This document shows positions 7,649 to 15,128 of a stretch of DNA of 64,000 bases, one piece after another; the first letter of the stretch is position 1; each line of letters opens with the position of its first letter. The DNA comes from Paenibacillus aquistagni (GTDB lineage Bacteria > Bacillota > Bacilli > Paenibacillales > Paenibacillaceae): the NCBI RefSeq assembly GCF_900177815.1, contig NZ_FXAZ01000007.1, positions 124,001 through 188,000 of the forward strand, written 5' to 3'. The position numbers and the translations under genes were made by a program. The notes beneath the pieces are model-generated. The model was not told where the DNA came from and did not search any database. It worked only from the letters and a program-made list of their open reading frames with translations.

Positions 7649-8559
7649 GTCTGCTCCCTCACAATCTGCCGATTGCGTCCAAGATCTGTGTAACCTCCAC
7701 GACTTCCGGCCTGCTCTGTCAGCCAACGAATGGATTGAAGATGATCATTGTCAATTAATGGCTCAAGCGGATCTTTCCTAAAATGTCTTGCCCGAATTGG
7801 ATTTAAGCGCCCAACATCAACAGACGACGACCGAACAACCGTCAACCCTTTGTGAATAGCGGTAGCTTGAGCAAGTGGCGGAATGGATAAAGCATCCGCT
7901 CCTATCGAGTCCAGTGCTTTACGGCTTATTGCATGCGGAACGGCAGTCATCGACGCCCCTCTTAGATCTGGACGAGAACATAAGGCATTAAGGGCATGCT
8001 TGGCCAAGACAACCCGATGCACCTGTCGTTTATGAACCGGCCCAGAATAATCATTCAGCGCGACATCGGCTCCTTGAATAATGTCATGAATGAAAGGGCG
8101 AAGCCTTGCCGCAGAAATGATCATATCTCCATCTATAAAGAGCAGCACCTGCCCCTTTGCAGCAAGCGCCCCTGATGTGCGCCCCACATCATGGCCCAAG
8201 GCCTCTTGATGACGCAGCACGATGGCACCAAGCCGCTCTGCGATATAATCGGAACCATCGTTGGTTCCATTGGCAACGACGATCACTTCCACTGCCGGAT
8301 GGACCTTCCTTGCTTCCTTTACGACTCGGGCAATGGTCGCCCGCTCATTCATAACAGGGATAATGACTGAGACCAACGGCTCTGGATGAGGCGGCATGTA
8401 GGTCAACCGCGTGAATCCACGATCCCTTCTTCCCTGGCGATGCTTCATAACTCGACTTGATCCAAGTCTTCTACTCGTGACTGACCGCATCGATTGACGC
8501 TTCAAACGCCCTGCTGAATGGCCTGTGCGGCCTATGCGTTTACCAGCACGAGTGCTCAT
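7645..8559 (-). CDS. GT2 (DPM-like) glycosyltransferase with polybasic N-terminus (304 aa)
   Basis: First gene of the glycosyltransferase operon. The GT-A domain from about residue 62 has VSVIIPVMNERATI, VVANGTNDGSD, GHDVGRTSGALAA, LFIDGDMIISA (metal-binding D-x-D) and TAVPHAISRKALD. It aligns along its length with the downstream paralogue at 6383-7648, including R-P-D-L and ALS-x-PP-x-AQA. Residues 5-52 are Arg/Lys-rich. ATG 8559 is taken as the start; a TTG at 8583, eight residues upstream, follows a better ribosome site (AGGGGGT) and may be the real one. It ends in a 4-bp overlap with the next gene. Confidence 0.8.
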   Translation of the reverse strand: MSTRAGKRIGRTGHSAGRLKRQSMRSVTSRRLGSSRVMKHRQGRRDRGFTRLTYMPPHPEPLVSVIIPVMNERATIARVVKEARKVHPAVEVIVVANGTNDGSDYIAERLGAIVLRHQEALGHDVGRTSGALAAKGQVLLFIDGDMIISAARLRPFIHDIIQGADVALNDYSGPVHKRQVHRVVLAKHALNALCSRPDLRGASMTAVPHAISRKALDSIGADALSIPPLAQATAIHKGLTVVRSSSVDVGRLNPIRARHFRKDPLEPLIDNDHLQSIRWLTEQAGSRGGYTDLGRNRQIVREQT

Positions 8560-8878
8560 GCTTGCCGCTTTTCCTCGTCGCAACTCATACACCCCCTGCT
8601 TATGTGAATACCTGCTGTTACAAGACATAGTATGACTGGGGATAAGGGGTGGAACGGCGGCTGTACGCCCTATCAAGAGATTCAGCCTATGCACGAGATA
8701 TGCCTATCAAGGCACGAATGACGATTCCTACCTACTTCCGACACAGCCATGCAGCACACTCCTATAACCTGCTAAGCATCGTTTACTCCGCCATTTTGAT
8801 AGAACCAGCCTCTCTCTTTGACGAACCACATGCTCAAGAAGCAAGCAGCAAGAACTTAAAACTCAAGCTCACATTTAG
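8560..8878. other. Intergenic region upstream of the glycosyltransferase operon
   Basis: No credible gene. The promoter of the seven-gene operon should lie here on the minus strand. A CATACTATG element (8626-8634) resembles a sigma-E/sigma-K minus-10 box, but I see no minus-35 box at the right distance. A plus-strand reading frame across the region runs through the terminator and has no ribosome site. Confidence 0.4.
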
Positions 8879-8915
8879 AAAAAGGCCGGGAGATCTTCCC
8901 GATCGCCCGACCTTT
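8879..8915 (-). terminator. Intrinsic terminator of the decapeptide-repeat gene
   Basis: On the minus strand AAAGG(T)CGGG pairs with CCCG(G)CCTTT across a loop, followed by TTTTTC. It lies 119 bp past the stop of the 1532-residue protein and separates it from the glycosyltransferase operon. Confidence 0.7.
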
Positions 8916-9033
8916 ACTTTCAACAGAAGCAAACGCAACAAGATCGCCTTACTTGCCTGCTACTCTCCTTGTCACATGATTAACCCGCAGGCAACTGCAA
9001 CCTATCGTGCGCGTTAATGTACATATCTAACGG

Positions 9034-12000
9034 CTAGACACAGGAATCATTAGCTGTCCCCATTGCAATCCATGCGATCTGCCCGCTTGACTCAGGAGCA
9101 ATTCTCGTTCGAACCACCTCAACAATGGCTCCCGCAGCATGCTGCGACTTTACAGCCGCATAGCAGGCCGATTGATTCGTGGACACGACGAGCGCATACT
9201 GATCATCTGCGAATGGCTCATCGAAGGAAATAAGCACTTCAACCCGTTCCTCCGTATGGTCAAAAGCAAAGGCAGCATGGCCGAACTGCTGCAGTGCATT
9301 CTTCACATTAGCATTCGCCTGCACAGGATTAAAGCGAAGATGGCGAGGAGCAATCGCTTCATCCGCCAGATGCTCCTCATGCACGGCACCTTTGGCGATC
9401 GTCCGCGCATGAACAGCTCCTCCCTGCAAATGCGCGCTGCAGATGCTGCCTGGCGCAACATGCTCAGACTGCACACTGCCGATCTCAAGCACGATAGACG
9501 GCACATGTTGAATGGCATGGAGCTCAGCCGCTCCCTCCAGCAGGGCGTTTCTCATTGACGCTGCCCACTCCAGCAGAACTTCGGGCTGAAGATGCGACAA
9601 TCCTATCGCTTGCTGTGCGATATGCTCGCTCTTCACCTCTTCCTGGGCGAGCTGCTGATGCCGTTCCTGATCAGCCTGAACTTGTTCCACCGCCTGTTGA
9701 ACATAGGCCTCAAGCTCCTGCAGGAAGCTGTTCGCAACATGCTGCCGATGAATAATGCCTTCTTGCAGATGGACAGCATCAATCGACTGCAGCGCCAGCT
9801 TCTCCCCATTCACTGCGCCGTCAGCAATCGCCTCACGCCTAACTGCCTCTTCATCCATGTGATAGCACTTGATGGATTGGTCGCCGATATGATGAGACAG
9901 CACAGACAGATGAACAAGATGCTCCGATTGCACGCTCTCTGGAGCAAGCTTAGAGGATATGATGCTAAAGTCCTCCAAATGCTCTGCACGCACAGCACTT
10001 TCCGCAAGCTTCTCTCCCGTCACACTGCCAGATTGAAGCTGTCTTGCTGTAACTGCCTCCGCTTGCATGTGATCCGCTCGAATGCTGTCTGACTGCAGAT
10101 GCTCAGCTGATACACTTTGCTTATGCATATGGTGCGGAAGTATTGAGCCTTCAGCAAGATGCTCCGAGACTATTGCTTGGGGCTTAATATGCCGCTCGCC
10201 AACTGCCCCCTGACGAATATGCGTTTCACCAACAGATTCGTGTGCAAGCTGCTCGCTATGAATGGCCTCATGAGCTAGATGTTCGGTCTGAACCGATCCT
10301 GCCCCAAGCACGCGGCTGTCTACTGCGCCATCCTGCAGATGCTGATTCAGGATGCTGCCTGACTGAATAGCTCCTCCGTTCACCGCTCCAAGGGCAAGAT
10401 GGCCGCTGGTAATGGCCTCATCCGCAAGATGCTCACTTTGCACGATACCCGCCTGCAAATGACGTTCAGAGATTATTCTGTCCTGAAGATGCTGCTCTTC
10501 GATCAAATACGGCATCAGATGGTGGCCGTACACAGACTCTGCTGCGAGATGCTCGGAGCGAACCGCTTCATCAGCCAAAACCTCTTCATCGACGGATCTG
10601 CTTCCAAGGTGTTCCCGATGGATAATGCCTGCTTGCAGATGCGAAGATGCGATGGAGGCGTCAGCGAGCTTCTCCCCTTGTATGCTTCCATCGAGCAAAT
10701 AATCGGCTGTCAGCATATCGGGGCTCAGATGTGTTGGGGAGAGGCTGCCTTTTTTAATATGATAGGCCTGAACCGCCTCGACCTTGATATGCTTGCCAGC
10801 AATGCTTTCTACTGCCAGATGCTCGCCTTGGACGCTTTGTGAAGAGAGGTGCTGGCTGTCGACACTGCCGATCTGCAGCATGCCGCCATGAATCGATTCG
10901 GGCTGCAAATGCTGCTCGCCAACCGTACAATTTGCCAAATGCTCCGATTGGACAACAGCTTCGCGAAGATGATGAGAGGCAATGCTTCCTGCCTGCAGCT
11001 TCTCGCCGCATATGCTTCCTGCCTGCAAGTGATCACTCTTGATGACGTTCTGCTGCAGCTTATCACCACTAATACTGCCTTCGGCAAGCTTCGTTTCTGT
11101 CACCGCTCCATCAGCAAGATGATCGGTTGTGATGCTCTCGCCTGCGAGTGCCTCTCCTGTCACAGACTGAGGGGCAAGATGTCGCGCCTGAATGCTCTCG
11201 CTCGCCAGCTGCTCCGTTCCTACTGCCGCCTCAGCCAATTTGTCGGATGTGACCGCTCCACGCTGAATCGCAAACGTATCTACACAATCCACGCTCAGAT
11301 GATCAGTTTGGATCGACCCTTCTGCAAGATGTCTGGATGCAACAGACTGCTCTTGCAAATGCTCCTTTGCTACAGCAAGAGGAGCGAGATGTTCAGCATG
11401 AACACTGTTCTCAGAGAGCTTCTCACTTGTAACCGATCCTTGGGCAAGCTTGCTCTCGATGACGGCATGATCACTCAGCTTGTCGCTTGACACGCTCTCT
11501 GGAGAGAGCTTAAGCGAGGTGATAACATGATCAGCGAGGTGATGGGAATAGATGACGCCCTCACCAAGATGCTGCTCGGTAACCGCCTGAACGGCGAGCT
11601 TCTCACTTGTTACGGCTTCGCTGCTTAATCCTTCTGTCATAATAGCGCCGTCGCAAATATGACGACTGTGAACAGACTGCTCCGCAAGGTGCTCCTCACC
11701 AACAGCTCCGAATCGCAGCGCCGCTGAAGTAACTGCCTCATCCTGCAGATGATGCGATTCTACACTTCCATATTGAAGCTTCTCACTGCTGACGCTCTCG
11801 GAAGCAAGCTTCGACTCTACCACCGCTTCATCAGCCAGAACGCCTGTTGTTACGCTCCCCGTACGAAGCTTTGCTTCGGTTACCGCGGCGTCTTCAAGAT
11901 GTACAGAGCTTACGCTTTGCTCAGCAAGATGAATCCGAGATATTGATAGTGGAGCAATCGCATCACTCGTCACCGATCCCTGACGCAGGTGCTGCGCGCG

Positions 12001-13632
12001 AATCGAATCCTGCTCCAGATGCTCGCCGCCGATGGACTCTGGCTGCAGGTGCTGACCGCTAACAGAAAGCGGAGCAAGCTGCTTAGATCCGACCGACTGC
12101 TTCGCCATATGCTTGGATAAGATCGCTTCATCCGCTACTTTAGGCGAGACAATGGCTTGATCCGCAATCTTGGACGAGGTAACCGCATGATCGACCAGCT
12201 TCACAGTCGTCACGGCCTGATCTCCAAGCTTAGCTGTTGTAATCGCTTGATCCTGCAGATGAGCGCCTTGGATGACTTTCTTGCCAATATGTTCTTCGCG
12301 CATCGCTTCACGCTCAAGATGCTGCGGCTGAACGGCTCCTTCTGCGATATGTGTTGACTCGATGCTGGCTGCTTGAATATGAGTGCTGCCGATGCTCGCC
12401 TTAATCACATGGGCGCTGTTCACTTGATTTTCTCCAAGATGCCTGCTGTGAACAACGCCATCCTGCAGCACCCGGCCGCTCACACTCTGATCCGCAAGCT
12501 GCTCCTCTTGAACGCTTCCTGCAGCAAGCTTCTCACTCGTTATCGCTCTAGCGCGCAGCTTCGAAGTCGTTACAGACTCCTCTCCCAGCTTAGAGGTATC
12601 TACACTGTCATTCGCTAGATTCTCCGTTTGCACCGCACCGCTTCGTATCTTTTCGGTTGTAACCGATTGATCCATAAGCAGCTCGCTTGAAATGAGCAGT
12701 CCGCGCAGATGCTTCGTATCGATAGAGCCCTCTGCGATTTTAGCGGCATCAATCGTTCGATCCGCTAGCTTCTCGCTCGTGATGCTTCCGTCTCTCAGCT
12801 TCCTGCCGGAAATGGAGCGATCACGCAGCTTCGAGCCCGAGATCGAGTTAGGGATCAGATGTTCCTCTGCGATGGATTCTTGGGCGATCTTGGAACTTGT
12901 CACTGCGCCTTCGGCTAGCTTCATTCCTGTAACAGAATAATCCTTCAATGCATGCTCATCAATCGACTCGCGTCTCAGCTTAGAGCTGTCGATTGCATTG
13001 GGTGCAAGCTTCTCGTTTGTCACCGATTCATCGGCGAGGTCATCCGTATATATGATTGCCTTTGCTCGCTGCCTGCTGCGCTTCTCTTCCATCCGCGACA
13101 CTTTCTCTGCCTCGCTTAGGAGTAATCGTCCAGCTTCTTCGCGAGCTCGTTCTGTACTCCCTTCCTTGGCGCCTGCTGCTTCCAACTCGGTAGGATGGAC
13201 TGCTGCTTCCTTCATTTCGTCCTTGGACTGTGCATTGTTAATCTTCAGATTGCTTGAGGTAACAAGCTCCATATTGGAAAAGGGCTGCGCCATTGGCTCC
13301 TGCATCGAAGGAGCCGTTTGTGACCAGCTCTTGCTAATAATAATTTCCTGCGGCTTAGGATCAGATCGCTTGGCTTCACTTTCATGACTTTGAACAGCTT
13401 CTGTGTTGGACTGCTCCTTATGATTCACCGATTCCGTGCTACTGTCTTGCTCCTCTTGCAGCTGCTTCATCGCTGCTACCGCGTTCAACTTGACGGTCTT
13501 CTGAGTCGCTTCGCTTTTCTTTTTCTTAGACATCTTATCGAGCATCCTAAGCTCAGATGTATTAGGGTTGTCGACAAAGTACAGCGGCTTCTTCGTCTTT
13601 CCTGACGAGCGAACGCTTTTCTTCTTTTTCAT
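9034..13632 (-). CDS. Giant decapeptide-repeat protein with WIAG-type C-terminal tail (1532 aa)
   Basis: Probably a structural protein or glycosylation scaffold of the spore surface. The ATG at 13632 follows GGAAGGAG. Residues 1-190 are Lys-rich at the start (MKKKKSVRSS) and then charged and low in complexity; no signal peptide is seen. Residues 201-1300 are 110 back-to-back decapeptides of pattern x-x-[SA]-[VI]-x-[ST]-x-[KH]-[LI]-x without a single indel. A spacer follows (1301-1330), then two repeats (1331-1350), another spacer and five more repeats (1384-1433). Residues 1434-1532 are a beta-rich end domain containing IAWIAMG, like the WIAG-tail proteins annotated in Paenibacillus (from memory). 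Similar repeats occur in phage tail fibres. Its own promoter and terminator make it monocistronic. Confidence 0.88.
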   Translation of the reverse strand: MKKKKSVRSSGKTKKPLYFVDNPNTSELRMLDKMSKKKKSEATQKTVKLNAVAAMKQLQEEQDSSTESVNHKEQSNTEAVQSHESEAKRSDPKPQEIIISKSWSQTAPSMQEPMAQPFSNMELVTSSNLKINNAQSKDEMKEAAVHPTELEAAGAKEGSTERAREEAGRLLLSEAEKVSRMEEKRSRQRAKAIIYTDDLADESVTNEKLAPNAIDSSKLRRESIDEHALKDYSVTGMKLAEGAVTSSKIAQESIAEEHLIPNSISGSKLRDRSISGRKLRDGSITSEKLADRTIDAAKIAEGSIDTKHLRGLLISSELLMDQSVTTEKIRSGAVQTENLANDSVDTSKLGEESVTTSKLRARAITSEKLAAGSVQEEQLADQSVSGRVLQDGVVHSRHLGENQVNSAHVIKASIGSTHIQAASIESTHIAEGAVQPQHLEREAMREEHIGKKVIQGAHLQDQAITTAKLGDQAVTTVKLVDHAVTSSKIADQAIVSPKVADEAILSKHMAKQSVGSKQLAPLSVSGQHLQPESIGGEHLEQDSIRAQHLRQGSVTSDAIAPLSISRIHLAEQSVSSVHLEDAAVTEAKLRTGSVTTGVLADEAVVESKLASESVSSEKLQYGSVESHHLQDEAVTSAALRFGAVGEEHLAEQSVHSRHICDGAIMTEGLSSEAVTSEKLAVQAVTEQHLGEGVIYSHHLADHVITSLKLSPESVSSDKLSDHAVIESKLAQGSVTSEKLSENSVHAEHLAPLAVAKEHLQEQSVASRHLAEGSIQTDHLSVDCVDTFAIQRGAVTSDKLAEAAVGTEQLASESIQARHLAPQSVTGEALAGESITTDHLADGAVTETKLAEGSISGDKLQQNVIKSDHLQAGSICGEKLQAGSIASHHLREAVVQSEHLANCTVGEQHLQPESIHGGMLQIGSVDSQHLSSQSVQGEHLAVESIAGKHIKVEAVQAYHIKKGSLSPTHLSPDMLTADYLLDGSIQGEKLADASIASSHLQAGIIHREHLGSRSVDEEVLADEAVRSEHLAAESVYGHHLMPYLIEEQHLQDRIISERHLQAGIVQSEHLADEAITSGHLALGAVNGGAIQSGSILNQHLQDGAVDSRVLGAGSVQTEHLAHEAIHSEQLAHESVGETHIRQGAVGERHIKPQAIVSEHLAEGSILPHHMHKQSVSAEHLQSDSIRADHMQAEAVTARQLQSGSVTGEKLAESAVRAEHLEDFSIISSKLAPESVQSEHLVHLSVLSHHIGDQSIKCYHMDEEAVRREAIADGAVNGEKLALQSIDAVHLQEGIIHRQHVANSFLQELEAYVQQAVEQVQADQERHQQLAQEEVKSEHIAQQAIGLSHLQPEVLLEWAASMRNALLEGAAELHAIQHVPSIVLEIGSVQSEHVAPGSICSAHLQGGAVHARTIAKGAVHEEHLADEAIAPRHLRFNPVQANANVKNALQQFGHAAFAFDHTEERVEVLISFDEPFADDQYALVVSTNQSACYAAVKSQHAAGAIVEVVRTRIAPESSGQIAWIAMGTANDSCV
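9733..13032 (-). repeat. 110 tandem 30-bp coding units (decapeptide repeats)
   Basis: Exactly 3300 bp encode 110 decapeptides in unbroken register. At DNA level the units share only short words, such as the codons for S-E-K-L and S-E-H-L, so the array is old and diverged rather than freshly expanded. A shorter block of five units lies at 9334-9483. Long antisense reading frames across the array are a by-product of the 30-bp periodicity. Confidence 0.95.
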
Positions 13633-13674
13633 TTTCGCACTCCTTCCGAGATGGGCTCGAGTCTATAGCTAAGG

Positions 13675-13702
13675 CATCATATGCCGAGATGCGCCCACTC
13701 GT
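13675..13702 (-). promoter_or_regulatory. Candidate sigma-K-type promoter of the decapeptide-repeat gene
   Basis: On the minus strand AC (13701-13702) is followed after 17 bases by CATATGATG (13675-13683). This fits the AC-N16/17-CATANNNTA pattern except for the last base, as at 1330-1356. The box lies 43 bp upstream of the ATG at 13632. Inferred by pattern only. Confidence 0.45.
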
Positions 13703-13829
13703 CACAGAAGTGTTCATCTCATTTATTTAATTATCAATTACAACTTCCCATTCTACCCGCGTGATATTGGTCTACAAACAAAAGCATGCAATCTCATCAC
13801 TGCGAGACTGCATGCTCTCCATCCATCAT

Positions 13830-14984
13830 TTATCGAAGCTGTTCCACTTCGCTTACCCAGCGTTCAGCCGTTCGCTTCCATGTAAAGCTCGCCTCTACAT
13901 GCGCCACACCGGCGCGGCCAAAGCGTTCACACTCCTCTTGATTAGCCAAGAGCCGCTCCAGAGATTGAGCGAGCCCCCTTTGAAGCCGATAAGGCGGGAC
14001 AAGAAGCCCCGTAACGCCATCCACAACCACTTCCTGAATGCCTCCTACTCTAGAGGCAACCACAGGCACCCCAGTTGCCATAGCTTCGACATTGACGAGC
14101 CCAAACGCCTCTCTCTCCACCGATGGGACGACCACCATATCTGCAAGGGCATACCAAGCAGGGACCTCTTCATGTGACACGTAAGGAATGAAGCGAATAT
14201 GCCTCTCGCACCTTCTGCTCAACCGCTCAAGCCTGCGTACGTATTTGGTTCTTCGCCTGGATCCGTATGATGCGCTGCCGACGACAACAAGCAGCACATC
14301 GGGATGGGCGCGTGCAAGTCTTGGCATCAACTGAATCAGGTGATGAACCCCTTTTAATGGAATCAAGCGTCCAACGTACAAAATAATCCTTCGTTCACTC
14401 CATCCTTGCATCTGCTTGCCAGCCAGATATCTGCGTTCGCCTTCCTCATCCCAGCGGGATTTGAAGCGGCCTCCATCGACGCCAAGCGGGTTGACAATCA
14501 CTTTGTCGGCACAGTCCGGTGCGCGTGATACGACCTGATTGTACAAGTAACGGCTGTTCACGAAGATTCTCTGCGCAGCGCGAAACGCAGCTCGCAGCTT
14601 CCTTGCAGGAATATGCTGCTTGCTCATAAAGGTGGTAGAGTGCAGATTCAGCCATACCGACTTATGCGGAAGCAGCTGCTTAACCGTCAGCACAAAGCGC
14701 GGTCTATTCTCCACTTGAATGATGTCCGGATCAAATTGCTGAAGCTTCGCGATGACCCCGAGTATATATCGGCTCCCTCCGGAGGAACGAACACGCTCAC
14801 ATGGAACACCACGCACCGAACCATACAGTTCCTGCCCTGGCCACTGTCTCGCATAGATTCGTGCTTCAACTCGATCACTTGCCAGACCTACTACGTATTC
14901 AACGACGCGCTCGACAGAGCTGCTAGCTCCTGAAGGAATGGGAAAAGTACCTGGAGTGATGACTGCCACACGGGGGAGCCGCAT
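13830..14984 (-). CDS. GT4 family glycosyltransferase, CotSA-like (384 aa)
   Basis: Retaining GT-B glycosyltransferase. It begins RVAVITPGTFPIPSG and matches the layout of the B. subtilis spore-coat protein CotSA (about 377 residues). The C-terminal Rossmann domain has ILYVGRLIPLKGVHHLI, then the donor-binding EX7E region REAFGLVNVEAMATGVPVVAS and GGIQEVVVDGVTGLLV. The ATG at 14984 follows GAGGTGA; longer versions lack a ribosome site. No membrane segment is evident. It is divergent from the YheC/YheD gene, with 144 bp between them. The neighbours point to spore-coat glycosylation. Confidence 0.85.
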   Translation of the reverse strand: MRLPRVAVITPGTFPIPSGASSSVERVVEYVVGLASDRVEARIYARQWPGQELYGSVRGVPCERVRSSGGSRYILGVIAKLQQFDPDIIQVENRPRFVLTVKQLLPHKSVWLNLHSTTFMSKQHIPARKLRAAFRAAQRIFVNSRYLYNQVVSRAPDCADKVIVNPLGVDGGRFKSRWDEEGERRYLAGKQMQGWSERRIILYVGRLIPLKGVHHLIQLMPRLARAHPDVLLVVVGSASYGSRRRTKYVRRLERLSRRCERHIRFIPYVSHEEVPAWYALADMVVVPSVEREAFGLVNVEAMATGVPVVASRVGGIQEVVVDGVTGLLVPPYRLQRGLAQSLERLLANQEECERFGRAGVAHVEASFTWKRTAERWVSEVEQLR

Positions 14985-15088
14985 GTCCTTCACCTCTTTT
15001 ATCGCAAAAATTAGACACTTCGATAGTCTCCACTCGTCCATACATATTGCAGCGGACATACATAGGATGCAGTACATGCCGCTTGTTT

Positions 15089-15105
15089 AGGCGCCTTAGG
15101 CGCCT
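15089..15105 (+). promoter_or_regulatory. Hairpin in the 5' leader of the YheC/YheD gene
   Basis: AGGCGCC-tta-GGCGCCT forms a perfect 7-bp stem with a 3-base loop just upstream of the ribosome site (GAGGAGG). Read as direct repeats it is also two copies of TTAGGCGCC. It has no T-tail, so it is not a terminator; it could affect translation or mRNA stability. Confidence 0.45.
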
Positions 15106-15128
15106 CCAGACGAAGAGGAGGAACGAAC

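Noticed and set aside
8626-8634. CATACTATG as a sporulation promoter of the glycosyltransferase operon
   Set aside because: The minus-10 box is acceptable, but the nearest AC is only 14 bases away and no sigma-E minus-35 box fits.
8649-9017. A 122-codon plus-strand frame in the gap before the repeat gene
   Set aside because: It has no ribosome site, runs through a clear terminator and has an implausible composition.
9139-11946. Several open frames on the plus strand across the repeat gene
   Set aside because: They are antisense to the 1532-residue protein. The strict 30-bp periodicity keeps stop codons out of other frames; none has a ribosome site.
9733-13032. A 30-bp periodicity that could be mistaken for a CRISPR array
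   Set aside because: There are no identical repeats alternating with unique spacers; every unit is diverged coding sequence in one open frame.
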